64,000 nucleotides of DNA from Bulleidia sp. zg-1006 (GTDB lineage: Bacteria > Bacillota_I > Bacilli_A > Erysipelotrichales > Erysipelotrichaceae). The DNA is taken from NCBI RefSeq assembly GCF_016812035.1, contig NZ_CP069178.1, positions 1,178,001-1,242,000 of the forward strand. Reading direction: 5' to 3'. This document shows, piece after piece, positions 45,798 through 55,005 of the stretch. Under the pieces are notes generated by a model. It searched no databases. It was not told the origin of the DNA and saw nothing but the letters and a program-made list of their open reading frames with translations. Positions within the stretch are counted from its first letter, which is position 1; every line of letters starts with the position of its first letter. The translations under genes were made by a program, and so were the position numbers.

Positions 45798-48140
45798 CTA
45801 CCTCATCTCTTCAGGCTTTGTTGTCATCTTCTGATAGAGGATTGTGTCTTTCGGGAAGTTATCTACAAATGGAACAATGGTGTTTCCAAAGAAAATAAGT
45901 CCCTCGCCTGCTCTTGAGTTGGTAACGAATTTCTCCTGATCTTTTGAAATTTTAAGCTTTACTACAAGCCAATCTCTATCGCCGGTTGCCTGATTTAACA
46001 TCAGGATAAAATCCGTATTGTCAAAGATATTTTCAATCTCTTTACTGGCAAGAAGATCCTTTACATTTTGTGTAATTCCTGTCGGAATACCGCCCCATTT
46101 ACGAAACCTCTTCCAGATTTCCACAGAATACTGCGAAGTCTGCTCATCTTTTAAAAGCAAGTGAAACTCGTCAATGTAATATCTTGTGCTTTTACCGGTA
46201 TTTCTGTTTCTTGAAACCTTGTTCCAGACCTGATCCTGAATGACAAGCATTCCTATCTTTTTAAGCTGTGTTCCAAGCTCCTTAATGTCAAAACAGATAA
46301 GCTGTTTATCTAAGTCCACATTGGACTGATGATTAAAGACATTAAGAGAGCCTGATACATAGATTTCCATCTCTGTTGCCAGTTTCTTCCCGACCTTTTC
46401 TTCCTGATTTTTGAGCATATCATATAGATCTTGTAAGATAGGCATGTTTTTCGGTTCAGGTTCATTAAAATATTTTTCATAAATTTTCGGTAAGCACCTG
46501 TCAATAACAGACTTTTCTTCCGCCGTAAGACCGCTTCCACCAACTACAAGCTCAAGCATACTCATAATGAAGTTAGCCTTATCTTTTAGCGGTGCATCTC
46601 CATCTCCATAGTTCATATTTATATCAAGGGGATTAAGAAAGTCTTTACTCTTGGCACTGACCTTAATGACCTCACCGTTAAACTGCTTGACGAGGTTTCC
46701 GTACTCTCCCTCGGGATCACAGATAATGACATCATCGTCTGTTGTTAAAATGGCATTTGCCATTTCTCTTTTTGCTGCAAAAGATTTACCTGAGCCCGGT
46801 GTTCCCAGTATCAAGCCATTCGGATTTTTGAGCTTTTTTCTATCCGCCATAATTAGGTTATGACTTAGAGCATTCAGCCCATAATAAAGGCTGTTACTTG
46901 AGTTAATAAAAAGCTCTTCAGTTGTAAACGGTAAGAATACGGCAGTAGATGAGGAAGTAAGTCCCCTATCTATTTCAACCTTGTTTACTCCAAGCGGAAG
47001 TACACTCACAAATCCCTGCTCTTGACTATGGTCTAAGCGTTTCAGCTTGCAGTTGTGTCTGCTTGCGATTGATGAAATCTGGGAAAGTGTTGAGTCAAGC
47101 TTTTGCAGCGTTCTTGCAAAATTCATAAAGACAATCGTAACGATAAACATACGCTCATCTCTTGTTTGCAAGTCCTTTAGAAGCAGCTTGATATTATCGC
47201 CGTAAGTGATAAGGTCGCTTGGAAGTATATCCATATCGTAGCCGGAGCGAACCGCCTTTTTATTCTCCTCAATCTTCATCTTGTCGATGTCGGTGTTCTT
47301 TCTTTTGACCATCTTGATTGCTTCTGTCTGCTCAACTGCCTTGATATGAAACGAGATATTGATGTTGTCATCTATGTCTAAAAACTCTGCAAGCATTCTG
47401 TCTGAAAGCTCGCTTGCAAGGATTTGAAGATGACTGACAGCTCCGATAAATTTCCCGAACTTAAAGTATTTGCTTGGGATAAAGTTAAAGCTATCCGGTG
47501 TTATTACCGTCTTTGTGCTTTCCCTTGGCTTTAAGTCTTTGTAGGAAAAAGAAAAGAGCTTATCGGGATTTAATATATCGTGTAAGACTTTCAGTCTTTC
47601 TTCTCCCGTTAAGCCCTCGGCTCTAACTCCCATATTTTTTAGATTTGACAAAATATCAAGTTCCAGTCTTTCAAGTTTGACAGTAGCCTGTTCTAAATTA
47701 TCCGCTTCTACGCCAAAGGTGATATACTTTGATTTTTTAAGTCCGTTATTACCCTTTGCAAGCTGACTTTTAAGCATTTCACGAAACTCAAGGCGAATAT
47801 CGTCATATCCGTCATTTTTATCAGGAATTTGAATGGCAGCCTTCAGTTCATTATTTCTGCCAAGCTGATTGATATATGAAAACTCAATAGCCACACTTGG
47901 ATCAAATGAATTTAAGACATTAGCAAACTGGTTAAAGATAAGGTCTTTATCTTCCTCTAAGGCAAGCTGATAGTTAATATCTTGAAAGGCAATGCACTTA
48001 TTAAAATGCTTTTCATCAAGCTGACAAATACCGCTTTTTAGCATTCTAAGATATGGAATGGTGTCTTCAACCGTAAATCTTTTTGCTTCTTTTTTTAGGA
48101 TAAGTTCAAGAAGAGATTTATTTTTCTTAACCTTTCCCAT
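45798..48140 (-). CDS. VirB4/TraE-like conjugation ATPase
   Basis: About 780 residues. The ATPase has Walker A (GLILGTPGSGKSFAAK), Walker B-like VIICDPEGEYG and a C-terminal YYIDEFHLLL and GITQN. It powers assembly and transport in the type IV secretion apparatus. I prefer ATG 48140 (MGKVKKNK), overlapping the PrgI gene by 14 bases; a longer in-frame start at 48230 would overlap much more. Confidence 0.92.
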   Translation of the reverse strand: MGKVKKNKSLLELILKKEAKRFTVEDTIPYLRMLKSGICQLDEKHFNKCIAFQDINYQLALEEDKDLIFNQFANVLNSFDPSVAIEFSYINQLGRNNELKAAIQIPDKNDGYDDIRLEFREMLKSQLAKGNNGLKKSKYITFGVEADNLEQATVKLERLELDILSNLKNMGVRAEGLTGEERLKVLHDILNPDKLFSFSYKDLKPRESTKTVITPDSFNFIPSKYFKFGKFIGAVSHLQILASELSDRMLAEFLDIDDNINISFHIKAVEQTEAIKMVKRKNTDIDKMKIEENKKAVRSGYDMDILPSDLITYGDNIKLLLKDLQTRDERMFIVTIVFMNFARTLQKLDSTLSQISSIASRHNCKLKRLDHSQEQGFVSVLPLGVNKVEIDRGLTSSSTAVFLPFTTEELFINSSNSLYYGLNALSHNLIMADRKKLKNPNGLILGTPGSGKSFAAKREMANAILTTDDDVIICDPEGEYGNLVKQFNGEVIKVSAKSKDFLNPLDINMNYGDGDAPLKDKANFIMSMLELVVGGSGLTAEEKSVIDRCLPKIYEKYFNEPEPKNMPILQDLYDMLKNQEEKVGKKLATEMEIYVSGSLNVFNHQSNVDLDKQLICFDIKELGTQLKKIGMLVIQDQVWNKVSRNRNTGKSTRYYIDEFHLLLKDEQTSQYSVEIWKRFRKWGGIPTGITQNVKDLLASKEIENIFDNTDFILMLNQATGDRDWLVVKLKISKDQEKFVTNSRAGEGLIFFGNTIVPFVDNFPKDTILYQKMTTKPEEMR

Positions 48141-48531
48141 CTTGTCGCTTCTTAGATTTTTCTTGTTTTGTGCCAAGATTTTTTGATTTTTTTCTAAGCT
48201 TATCTGCTGTATTTTTCTTTTCTTGTTCAAGATAAACCTCCTTTCTCACTCTCTTACCTGGCTGATAAAATTTATGCAAATAGATGTACTTAAAGTATTT
48301 TTCAAATGTCAGTCCGTCCTTTTCAAACAGCGTTATAAAAAAGATTGGCAAGGTCGCTACAATCAGGAAAATAACCGCTATATCGTTCGGCACAAACTTT
48401 CTCATAAATAGATAAGTTGGAATTCCTATAAGTGCCGCTGCCGAAAATCCGATAAGCTGTCTTCTTGTCAGATTGAAAGCCACCTTTGTCTTAACTTTCT
48501 TTAAGTCTTTGGGGATTGGTACATACGCCAT
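48127..48531 (-). CDS. PrgI-family membrane protein (VirB3-like)
   Basis: 134 residues with two adjacent membrane helices (about 30-70, IGFSAAALIGIPTYLFM and IAVIFLIVATLPIFFI) and a basic cytoplasmic tail. PrgI/VirB3-like proteins pair with VirB4 at the membrane, and the gene overlaps virB4. The ATG follows GGGAGG-like sequence upstream. Confidence 0.85.
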   Translation of the reverse strand: MAYVPIPKDLKKVKTKVAFNLTRRQLIGFSAAALIGIPTYLFMRKFVPNDIAVIFLIVATLPIFFITLFEKDGLTFEKYFKYIYLHKFYQPGKRVRKEVYLEQEKKNTADKLRKKSKNLGTKQEKSKKRQDGKG

Positions 48532-48534
48532 ATT

Positions 48535-48795
48535 CTACCTCCCATAGTTTCTGATGTTTTCTATTTCCTCAAAATGCTCATAGACAGTGCCGATTTCATC
48601 TCTTATCTCTTCAAGCTCCTCTGCCACTATTTTGCTGTGGCGATTTAGAAAGTCATTTTCCACACTTTGAAACATTTTGATGTCGGAAATTTCTCTTTTA
48701 ATCTTCTTTCTGAACCTCTTTTCGGAAACAGCAGCCGTTACAATTCCAATAAGTGAAACTGCCGCAATACCGTACATACAAATATTTTTTTTCAT
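48535..48795 (-). CDS. Small single-pass membrane protein
   Basis: 86 residues: an N-terminal hydrophobic segment (MYGIAAVSLIGIVTAAV) then a charged helical tail (AEELEEIRDEIGTVYEHFEE). No known domain. It lies between VirB6- and PrgI-like genes and is presumably part of the mating apparatus. Confidence 0.65.
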   Translation of the reverse strand: MKKNICMYGIAAVSLIGIVTAAVSEKRFRKKIKREISDIKMFQSVENDFLNRHSKIVAEELEEIRDEIGTVYEHFEEIENIRNYGR

Positions 48796-48809
48796 ATATT
48801 TTTTCCTCC

Positions 48810-49673
48810 TTAATGTGCATTCATCACGCTTTTAGCAAGTGTTCCGCTCTTTAGAAGCATTAAGCCGAGCAGCACCGAATAGCCAAGTACGGCAAAGATG
48901 CTTGCGTGAATATCTGTAATTTCTATCGTTTTTATTAGAACAGCGTATATGCCGAAGCAAACCATTAAAAACAGTCCCTGTAATCCAAGTGCGAACAAAC
49001 CTCTTATATAGTTATTTCCGATTTGCCCCCACTCTTTATTTCCCATTGTGGCAAAGGGTATTGCGGAAACTGATGCGTAGATATATATCTCAAACATTCT
49101 TCCGTAAACCACAAGCATAATGACGATTGAAACCGCCTGTATTGCCAGTTTTACCATTGATGTTTCAAGAAGTATGCCGAGCAGCTCTCCTAAGCCTTTT
49201 TCTTTTAAGCCATCTACCATCGCCACAATTTCATCTCCGGTAACAACAGCAGAAGTGTTAATCACTCCTGCTGCCTTGTTTACCAGATTTTGTGCGACAT
49301 CAAATACCGCCATCGAAAAATCAAAGGCGTGAGATACAAGCCATACGGCAATCCACATCTTGATGATGTATTTAAAGAACTCGAAAGTATCCGTGTCGTG
49401 CATATTGTTCTTTTGCATAACCATATTGATGAGTTCAATGCAAAGCACTGCCGTAATAATCAACCCTGCAATCGGGATAATCACAGAGTCGTTTATGCTT
49501 TTGATAAAGCTAAATACTTCCGAGTTCCAGCCCATAGGCGTTTGTCCCACATCCGTTGCCATCTTTCCGACTTGATTGTTGATGTCAAGGAACATATCTT
49601 CCAAGTTTGCCTGGATTCCGCCGAGCAGAAGATCTTTGAAAAACTCTTCTATCTTGTCGAAAATCCCAAACAT
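48810..49673 (-). CDS. VirB6/TrbL-like multi-pass membrane protein
   Basis: 287 residues with six or so membrane helices from residue 50 on (IIPIAGLIITAVLCIELIN, AVSIVIMLVVYGRMFEIYIY, LFALGLQGLFLMVCFGIYA) and an N-terminal soluble part. It would form the inner-membrane channel of the type IV secretion system. Standard position between Maff2 and PrgI genes. Confidence 0.85.
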   Translation of the reverse strand: MFGIFDKIEEFFKDLLLGGIQANLEDMFLDINNQVGKMATDVGQTPMGWNSEVFSFIKSINDSVIIPIAGLIITAVLCIELINMVMQKNNMHDTDTFEFFKYIIKMWIAVWLVSHAFDFSMAVFDVAQNLVNKAAGVINTSAVVTGDEIVAMVDGLKEKGLGELLGILLETSMVKLAIQAVSIVIMLVVYGRMFEIYIYASVSAIPFATMGNKEWGQIGNNYIRGLFALGLQGLFLMVCFGIYAVLIKTIEITDIHASIFAVLGYSVLLGLMLLKSGTLAKSVMNAH

Positions 49674-49684
49674 AGGCTATCTCC

Positions 49685-49900
49685 TTACTTTAAGACATTT
49701 GCAAGAAGTGGGATAAGCTTAAGTCCGATAAGGACAATACCTCCGCCCGCCATCAATTGCTTGATACCCTGAGACTTCGCTCCAGGATTGTCGTTACCAT
49801 AACCTTCCATCAGGTTGATAACACCCCATGCTCCAAGTCCTGCTCCTACTGCCATAACTAAAATCTTTAATACATTTACTGCCTGTGCGAAAAATTCCAT
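49685..49900 (-). CDS. Maff2-family small membrane protein (pilin-like)
   Basis: 71 residues, two hydrophobic helices (ILVMAVGAGLGAWGVINL and GGIVLIGLKLIPLLANVL) around a polar loop GYGNDNPGAKSQGIKQ. Maff2 proteins hold the VirB2 pilin position in Gram-positive ICEs. Confidence 0.85.
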   Translation of the reverse strand: MEFFAQAVNVLKILVMAVGAGLGAWGVINLMEGYGNDNPGAKSQGIKQLMAGGGIVLIGLKLIPLLANVLK

Positions 49901-49903
49901 GAT

Positions 49904-50215
49904 TTATTCCTCCTCGTTCTCTTCTTTCTTTTCGATTTTGTTGCAAGACATTACAATGAAATTTTTATAAGTCTTGCCGTTTTTAACTCTTTTACTGAAG
50001 TAGCCATAGATGTGAATGAAGTCATTCTCCTTAAACTCTTTGACTGTCTCTGCCTTATCGCCATAAGCGGCACAGTTGATATACTCTTTTCCTTTGCCAT
50101 ATCCTTTAGCAAGAGTAAAGTTTACAACCTGTACCTCTTTGTCATCTTTCATGAAGCTTCCAAAAGTCGGCTCCTTGATGAGATTGGCGTTAATATTAAT
50201 CATTTCTTTATTCAT
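49904..50215 (-). CDS. Single-stranded DNA-binding-like protein
   Basis: 103 residues, a single OB-fold (NLIKEPTFGSFM, VVNFTLAKGYGKGKEYINCAAYG) with an acidic tail (KKEENEEE), as in SSB proteins. It may coat transferred strand DNA. I chose ATG 50215 behind GGAGG; a TTG four codons upstream lies in that ribosome site. It begins the pilin/VirB6 block, preceded by a leader ORF and terminator. Confidence 0.85.
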   Translation of the reverse strand: MNKEMININANLIKEPTFGSFMKDDKEVQVVNFTLAKGYGKGKEYINCAAYGDKAETVKEFKENDFIHIYGYFSKRVKNGKTYKNFIVMSCNKIEKKEENEEE

Positions 50216-50229
50216 TTTTTCCTCCAAAA

Positions 50230-50319
50230 TTAAAAAAGCGACTGAAAAATTCTTCTCAATCGCAAAGTGTTTATTCTATAAAATTTTCTCTTAAAAGTGG
50301 GACTTCTTATCCTTATCAT
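50230..50319 (-). CDS. Short basic leader peptide ending inside a terminator
   Basis: A 29-codon frame, starting MIRIRSPTFK, with eleven Arg or Lys, preceded by AGGAGG five bases before its ATG (50319). Its last codons and stop (50230-50232) run through the hairpin and T tract at 50231-50263. It lies between virD4 and the SSB-like gene. Ribosomes translating it would melt the terminator, so it may act as an attenuation leader. Not a recognised family. Confidence 0.45.
   Translation of the reverse strand: MIRIRSPTFKRKFYRINTLRLRRIFQSLF
50231..50263 (-). terminator. Terminator upstream of the SSB-like gene
   Basis: GCGATTGA and TCAGTCGC pair around GAAGAATTTT, followed by six T on the minus strand. 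Confidence 0.8.
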
Positions 50320-50344
50320 CTTATCCTCCTGATTTCTGATATGA

Positions 50345-50375
50345 AAAAAGCAGCAAATCTTTTTTAGACTTACTG
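50345..50375 (-). terminator. Possible terminator at the end of virD4
   Basis: GCAGTAAGTC and GATTTGCTGC pair imperfectly around AAAAAA-type loop, followed by six T on the minus strand, overlapping the virD4 stop. Confidence 0.55.
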
Positions 50376-52154
50376 CATTCTGGTAATAACGGTTTCGCCG
50401 TTCATTTTTACTTTTCCTCTTCGCTTGATGTAATTTTCTATGTCAAACAAATTCTTCTTGTCATAGTCCTCAAGGAGCTTATAGTTCTTATGCTTTGTAA
50501 TATCAAATTTATCTGAAAGAAAAGGTCTTACACCTCGAAGCTGAAAGATACATTTGCTTCCGTCCATTACGGTTATCTCATCTTGACTCATCAGCTCCTT
50601 ACCTGTCTTTTGATAGTTAAGTCCAAAGCTCTTTTGATTGCTCCTTGTTTCTGATGTATTGTAAAGGTCTATCGTTTCTTTACCAAGCGTTTCGGAAAGC
50701 TCTTTAAGTGTAGTTTTCTCTTTTCCACCGAGAAACAAGGTACTATCACAGTTACCTACAATAGTATCGGCATTATCCTTATAGATTGCCTTTAGCTGAG
50801 ATTGTGCCTGTAAGATAATACTTGCTGAAATCTCTCTACTTCTGATTGTGGCTATGAGCTTCTCAAACTTTGGAATTAAGCCGATGTTTGCAAACTCATC
50901 AAGTAGGCATCTCACATGAACAGGAAGTCTACCTCCGTACTCATCATCTGCCTTATCACATAAAAGATTAAATAGCTGTGAATACATAATAGACACTACA
51001 AAGTTAAAGGTATCATCGGTATCGGAGATAATAACAAAGAGTGCTGTTTTCCTATCTCCAAGTGTATCAAGCTCAAGTTCATCTTCACTCATCAAGTCCC
51101 TAAGTTCCTGAATATCAAATGGAGCAAGCCTTGCACCACATGATATAAGAATAGACTTCGCCGTTTTTCCGGCTGCAAGCTTATATTTTTTATATTGCTT
51201 AACCGCAAAGTGCGTAGGTTCTTTCTTTTCAAGTGCTTCAAAGAGTCTATCAATCGGATTCATATATGTTTCATCATCTTCTCTGACTTCGGAAGCGTCT
51301 ATCATATCGAGTAGTGTTGCAAAGTTCTTTTCTTCTCTTGGAGCTTCATAGAAGATATATCCGATAAGAGCTGTATAGTAGAGTTTTTCGGCTTTGACCC
51401 AAAAATCCTCACCTGATTTTTCGCCCTCTCCCTTAGTGTTTGCAATGATTGTCTGAACCAATTTCAAAATGTCTTTTTCAGAACGAAGATAAGCAAAGGG
51501 ATTGTACTTCATACTTTTTTTGAAGTTGATGGTATTTAAGATTTTTATCTCATATCCGTTATCTTCAAGCATCTTACCACACTCAAGGACTATCGTGCCT
51601 TTTGGATCTGTTACGCAATATGATGAGTGCATTTGCATAAGGTTCGGTTTTACATAAAATCTCGTTTTTCCACTTCCTGATCCACCTATGACAAGCACAT
51701 TCTTATTTCTTGCATATTTAGGATTAGCCGGTCTGCCATTCATTGTCAGTCGTTCGGTTTGCGTAAGCAGGATATTGTTTTGAAACTTTTCATCCATATA
51801 CGGCTCAATATCCTTCTTCGTTCCCCATCGGGCTGAGCCATACTCTTTCCCCTGTCTAAACTTTTTCGCATTTTTCCCTTTGGTATATACGATGAATTTG
51901 ATTAAAGCAGCTACTCCTACGCCCATTAAAATATCCGTAGGATGAATGCTTGGAAAAAAGCTCATGGTGTTAAGCTCTAATATTCCCTGAAAGATTTTAT
52001 CTATTATATCACCACCTGTATAGGCTCTTACATGATGAGAGAAGATGTTGCCTACATAGAAAAATGCAAGATAGGGAATGTTCTGCTTTAGAAACTTCGC
52101 CTTATCCTGCACTTTGAACAAGCATTTTATATCTTTTAGTATCTTATCTATCAC
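50370..52154 (-). CDS. VirD4-like type IV coupling protein
   Basis: About 594 residues. Two N-terminal membrane segments (about 25-80), then the ATPase with Walker A (NVLVIGGSGSGKTRFYVKPN), CVTDPKGTIV, and Walker B-like VRCLLDEFANIG, ILQAQSQL. It links the relaxase-DNA complex to the channel. The start is uncertain between GTG 52154 and TTG 52172, both close to GGAGGTG; each overlaps the antirepressor gene end. Confidence 0.92.
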   Translation of the reverse strand: MIDKILKDIKCLFKVQDKAKFLKQNIPYLAFFYVGNIFSHHVRAYTGGDIIDKIFQGILELNTMSFFPSIHPTDILMGVGVAALIKFIVYTKGKNAKKFRQGKEYGSARWGTKKDIEPYMDEKFQNNILLTQTERLTMNGRPANPKYARNKNVLVIGGSGSGKTRFYVKPNLMQMHSSYCVTDPKGTIVLECGKMLEDNGYEIKILNTINFKKSMKYNPFAYLRSEKDILKLVQTIIANTKGEGEKSGEDFWVKAEKLYYTALIGYIFYEAPREEKNFATLLDMIDASEVREDDETYMNPIDRLFEALEKKEPTHFAVKQYKKYKLAAGKTAKSILISCGARLAPFDIQELRDLMSEDELELDTLGDRKTALFVIISDTDDTFNFVVSIMYSQLFNLLCDKADDEYGGRLPVHVRCLLDEFANIGLIPKFEKLIATIRSREISASIILQAQSQLKAIYKDNADTIVGNCDSTLFLGGKEKTTLKELSETLGKETIDLYNTSETRSNQKSFGLNYQKTGKELMSQDEITVMDGSKCIFQLRGVRPFLSDKFDITKHKNYKLLEDYDKKNLFDIENYIKRRGKVKMNGETVITRMQ

Positions 52155-52878
52155 AAGTATCATCACCTCCAATCAAGAGCAATAAAAAGTGCCTTCCTTT
52201 AGGTGTTACAAAGGTTTGAATGCCTACCGCATCATTATCGTTTCTACACCATTCCTTAATTTCAAAATATCCTTTGTTGTTTTTTGCATAAGGAAGAAGT
52301 CTGTTTTTCTTATCCCTATAAATAAGCTCCTTATCTATCAGAAATTGAATGAACACCTTTTGCGGTATATGAAGCTCCTTTGCCGTATTCCTGAAATTGG
52401 TAAGCAAGTTATTATCCACCAACTCATCAAAATACTTGGCTTTCGGTTCTAAATCCTCAATCACTTTTTCTTTTTCAGCAATGAGATTATTAGCAAGAAG
52501 CACCGCATTGGCGAGTATCTCTTCTTTTGATAAATTCTCTTGATTTTTGATATATCCGCCGTTTTTACGAATGCTCGGAAGAACATCTTTTGTAACCCAA
52601 CGCTTAAATTCTTTTGCCTGTTGTAATTTAGAGGATAAAATAAGTGAATACAAACCAGATTCATTGATAATTATGGTTGCTTGAACTCCACCTAAGGGGT
52701 GAACGAATCGTTCAGTCCTTTTATCTTCGCTATCTATATGATCTCTGATAGCTTTGTGAGGATTGATATATCCTAAATTTTCAGCAACTTCTTTCCCAAT
52801 AAAGAAAAACTCACCGTCTTTTTCGATTACAGTAAGTTTCCCGAATTTCATATTTTCAAATGTTATTAACTTACTCAT
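52144..52878 (-). CDS. BRO-type antirepressor with KilA-C/ANT-like C-terminus
   Basis: 244 residues. The N-terminal BRO domain (FFIGKEVAENLGYINPHKAI, ATIIINESGLYSLILSSKLQ, WVTKDVLPSIRKNGGY) is followed by a C-terminal ANT-like domain (PKAKYFDELVDNN, FIQFLIDKELIYRD). In phages such proteins neutralise CI-like repressors. Here it is embedded between pcfB and virD4, overlapping both, so it is co-expressed with the transfer genes. It may sustain induction against the Xre repressor at 11784; that is inference. Confidence 0.85.
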   Translation of the reverse strand: MSKLITFENMKFGKLTVIEKDGEFFFIGKEVAENLGYINPHKAIRDHIDSEDKRTERFVHPLGGVQATIIINESGLYSLILSSKLQQAKEFKRWVTKDVLPSIRKNGGYIKNQENLSKEEILANAVLLANNLIAEKEKVIEDLEPKAKYFDELVDNNLLTNFRNTAKELHIPQKVFIQFLIDKELIYRDKKNRLLPYAKNNKGYFEIKEWCRNDNDAVGIQTFVTPKGRHFLLLLIGGDDTCDR

Positions 52879-53360
52879 AAGCTCTGCTCCTTTTGCTTAT
52901 TCTTAACTTTATCTTTAGTGATAGTGTCTTTTGCCATCTCCTTAAACTTCTCAATATTTTTATGAATGGACTCTTTGGTTTTCTCCTTTTTCTCAATACT
53001 GGAAAGCACATTTTGAAATGCCTTATTCATAACCTTGGTGTCCTTTGCCTGAAAGAATACCGAATGTGTTCCGGTCTCCTTATCTTTCATAACCGAAAAT
53101 TTAACGCCGTGTTTATTCAGTTCTTTCTTTAGCTCCTTTAGTTCTTCGTCTTTGACATTCAGCTCTTCAAGTTGTCCTTTCTTGACCATATCTTTAAGTT
53201 TTACTTGACTTCCCTCTACCTTGATTAGCTTATCAAATCCGCCGAGCTTTTCTGCTTGCTGAAGTAATTTTTTCAGTATCTTTAATAATTCTTTTGCCGT
53301 AGCTTTGGCAAGCCTTACTTCCAAGTTTATGGCTTTGCTTGAAACTTCTTCGTTAATCAA
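52875..53360 (-). CDS. PcfB-like protein (DUF3801)
   Basis: 161 residues, all helical and charged: ATAKELLKILKKLLQQAEK, then a short alpha/beta segment (GVKFSVMKDKETGTHSVFFQ) and a lysine-rich tail. PcfB/DUF3801 proteins are accessory factors that help dock the relaxosome to VirD4. It overlaps both neighbours by four bases. Confidence 0.82.
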   Translation of the reverse strand: MINEEVSSKAINLEVRLAKATAKELLKILKKLLQQAEKLGGFDKLIKVEGSQVKLKDMVKKGQLEELNVKDEELKELKKELNKHGVKFSVMKDKETGTHSVFFQAKDTKVMNKAFQNVLSSIEKKEKTKESIHKNIEKFKEMAKDTITKDKVKNKQKEQSL

Positions 53361-54208
53361 GTTCTTTCACCTCCCCTTAGCAGTCTTTCCTTATTTTGCT
53401 TTAACTTTTCTTTTTGCAGCCTCTTTCTGAAATCTTCTCCCATTACTTTAACGGGAATACACATCTCGATAATCCTTGAGTAAATCCTTTCATATTCCAC
53501 GCCGTCATCTGAATTTTGTATTTTTTCGTAGGGTAAGTTTGTAGTAAAGATTGTCGGCTTTTGCTTCAAATAGCGACTGTTGACGATGTTATATACCTGT
53601 TCTTTGGCATAGCTTGTATCACGCTCAATTCCAAGGTCATCTAAAATAAGTACGGAAACATTGGTTAGAGCTTCGATATATTCGTTCTTATCTAAATCAA
53701 ATCCGCTTTTTTGTAAGTCGTTTATTATCTGGGCAAAGTTTCTGATTTTGACCCTTATCATATATTCTTCAATAAGAGCATTTGCAATACAGCACGCAAG
53801 ATAAGTCTTTCCGCTCCCAACTGTTCCGCAAAAGAGTAATCCGATATTTTCTTTTTTCATCTGTTCGTATTCTTTTACATAATTTTTCGCTATGATATAG
53901 CTTTTGTCTTTCTCACCCTTATAGTTATCAAAGGTATAAGCCCATTGGCTCATTGAAATAAAGCAGCTTCTTTTAAGTCGCTCAATCTCTTGTTCCTTTT
54001 CTCTTTGCTTCTGTTTTTCAAGTCTTTCCCTGTCACATTTGCAGTTATTCTTAAAGATAAATTTCATATCCATAAGGTTTCTCACTTCGCCGTCTTTTCT
54101 TTCGTGGCAATTTTTACAATAGGCGTGTCCGTCTTTCATATACTCTGTTTCAGGATCGAAGCTATATCTAACACCCTCGATTAAAATATCACCCAATTCT
54201 TTCATCAT
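53357..54208 (-). CDS. DnaC/IstB-like helicase-loader ATPase
   Basis: 283 residues. An N-terminal cysteine cluster (YCKNCHERK and a later CKCD) is followed by an AAA+ ATPase with Walker A (CGTVGSGKTYLACC), Walker B (VLILDDLGIERD) and sensor IFTTNL. Paired with the RepA-like gene, it should load a helicase for replication of the circular ICE. Start at ATG 54208 overlaps the upstream stop. Confidence 0.88.
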   Translation of the reverse strand: MMKELGDILIEGVRYSFDPETEYMKDGHAYCKNCHERKDGEVRNLMDMKFIFKNNCKCDRERLEKQKQREKEQEIERLKRSCFISMSQWAYTFDNYKGEKDKSYIIAKNYVKEYEQMKKENIGLLFCGTVGSGKTYLACCIANALIEEYMIRVKIRNFAQIINDLQKSGFDLDKNEYIEALTNVSVLILDDLGIERDTSYAKEQVYNIVNSRYLKQKPTIFTTNLPYEKIQNSDDGVEYERIYSRIIEMCIPVKVMGEDFRKRLQKEKLKQNKERLLRGGERT

Positions 54209-54969
54209 AAATAATCTCCCATCTCATAATCTTCTAAGCTGTATGACTTAGCTTTATTTGTTTGCTTAACACTTCCCCAGTCTTTATAGAACCATGAAAG
54301 AATAGTTGCTTTGTGGTCTTTGTAAATCTTTCCTGTGCTTTGAATGTAGTTTGAAAGCCTTTCAATGTAATTATCAAAAAGACTTTGCAGTATCTCTTTT
54401 AGGTCTATTACTTCATCCTCTGTTAAAAAGACATTTTGAAATGTCCCATAGGCAGCTTTTCCTAAACTCATATCAGGATTACTATATTCAGTATTATTTC
54501 TATTAGGATTACTTCCGTGTACATTCTTCATTTCTTGAGGTGTAGTTTCTACACTTCTTAAGTGTAAATTCTTCACTTCTGAAGTATAATTTTTACACTC
54601 ACAGCGAAATACGCTCATAAAGTCTTTAACATAGATGATATTGGGCTTTCCAAGACCTCGCTTCTTTCTTTCGATAAGCCCTATACCTCCCGAGGTGCTG
54701 TCAAGCTCATTAAGGATTTTGACTGCGGTCTTATTGGATCTTCCTAAAATCTCCATAATCTCTTCCACAGTGAAGATGATATATACTCTGTTTTCTTCAT
54801 CGAGCCATTTATTCCTAAATGACAGACTTGTTCGCTCCAAAAGGCAAGAATACAAAATCTTTGCGTCCGAGGATAAATTCTTAAACCTTTCATCAGTTAC
54901 TATAATTTTCGGTAGCATATAGTAGCTGAAACTGTCTCCGTCACGGTTATAAAAATAATCAAATTCCAC
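54205..54969 (-). CDS. repA: Replication initiator, RepA N-terminal family
   Basis: 254 residues. The RepA_N winged-helix domain lies at 1-115 (SYYMLPKIIVTDERFKNLS, EEIMEILGRSNKTAVKIL, GLIERKKRG) and the C-terminal domain ends IQSTGKIYKDHKATILSWFY. Such proteins start plasmid-like replication in ICEs of this family. First gene of the replication/transfer operon, just after a terminator. Confidence 0.88.
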   Translation of the reverse strand: MEFDYFYNRDGDSFSYYMLPKIIVTDERFKNLSSDAKILYSCLLERTSLSFRNKWLDEENRVYIIFTVEEIMEILGRSNKTAVKILNELDSTSGGIGLIERKKRGLGKPNIIYVKDFMSVFRCECKNYTSEVKNLHLRSVETTPQEMKNVHGSNPNRNNTEYSNPDMSLGKAAYGTFQNVFLTEDEVIDLKEILQSLFDNYIERLSNYIQSTGKIYKDHKATILSWFYKDWGSVKQTNKAKSYSLEDYEMGDYL

Positions 54970-55005
54970 TTCTATCGCCTCCTCTCTATTTAATTTTTGG
55001 CATAA

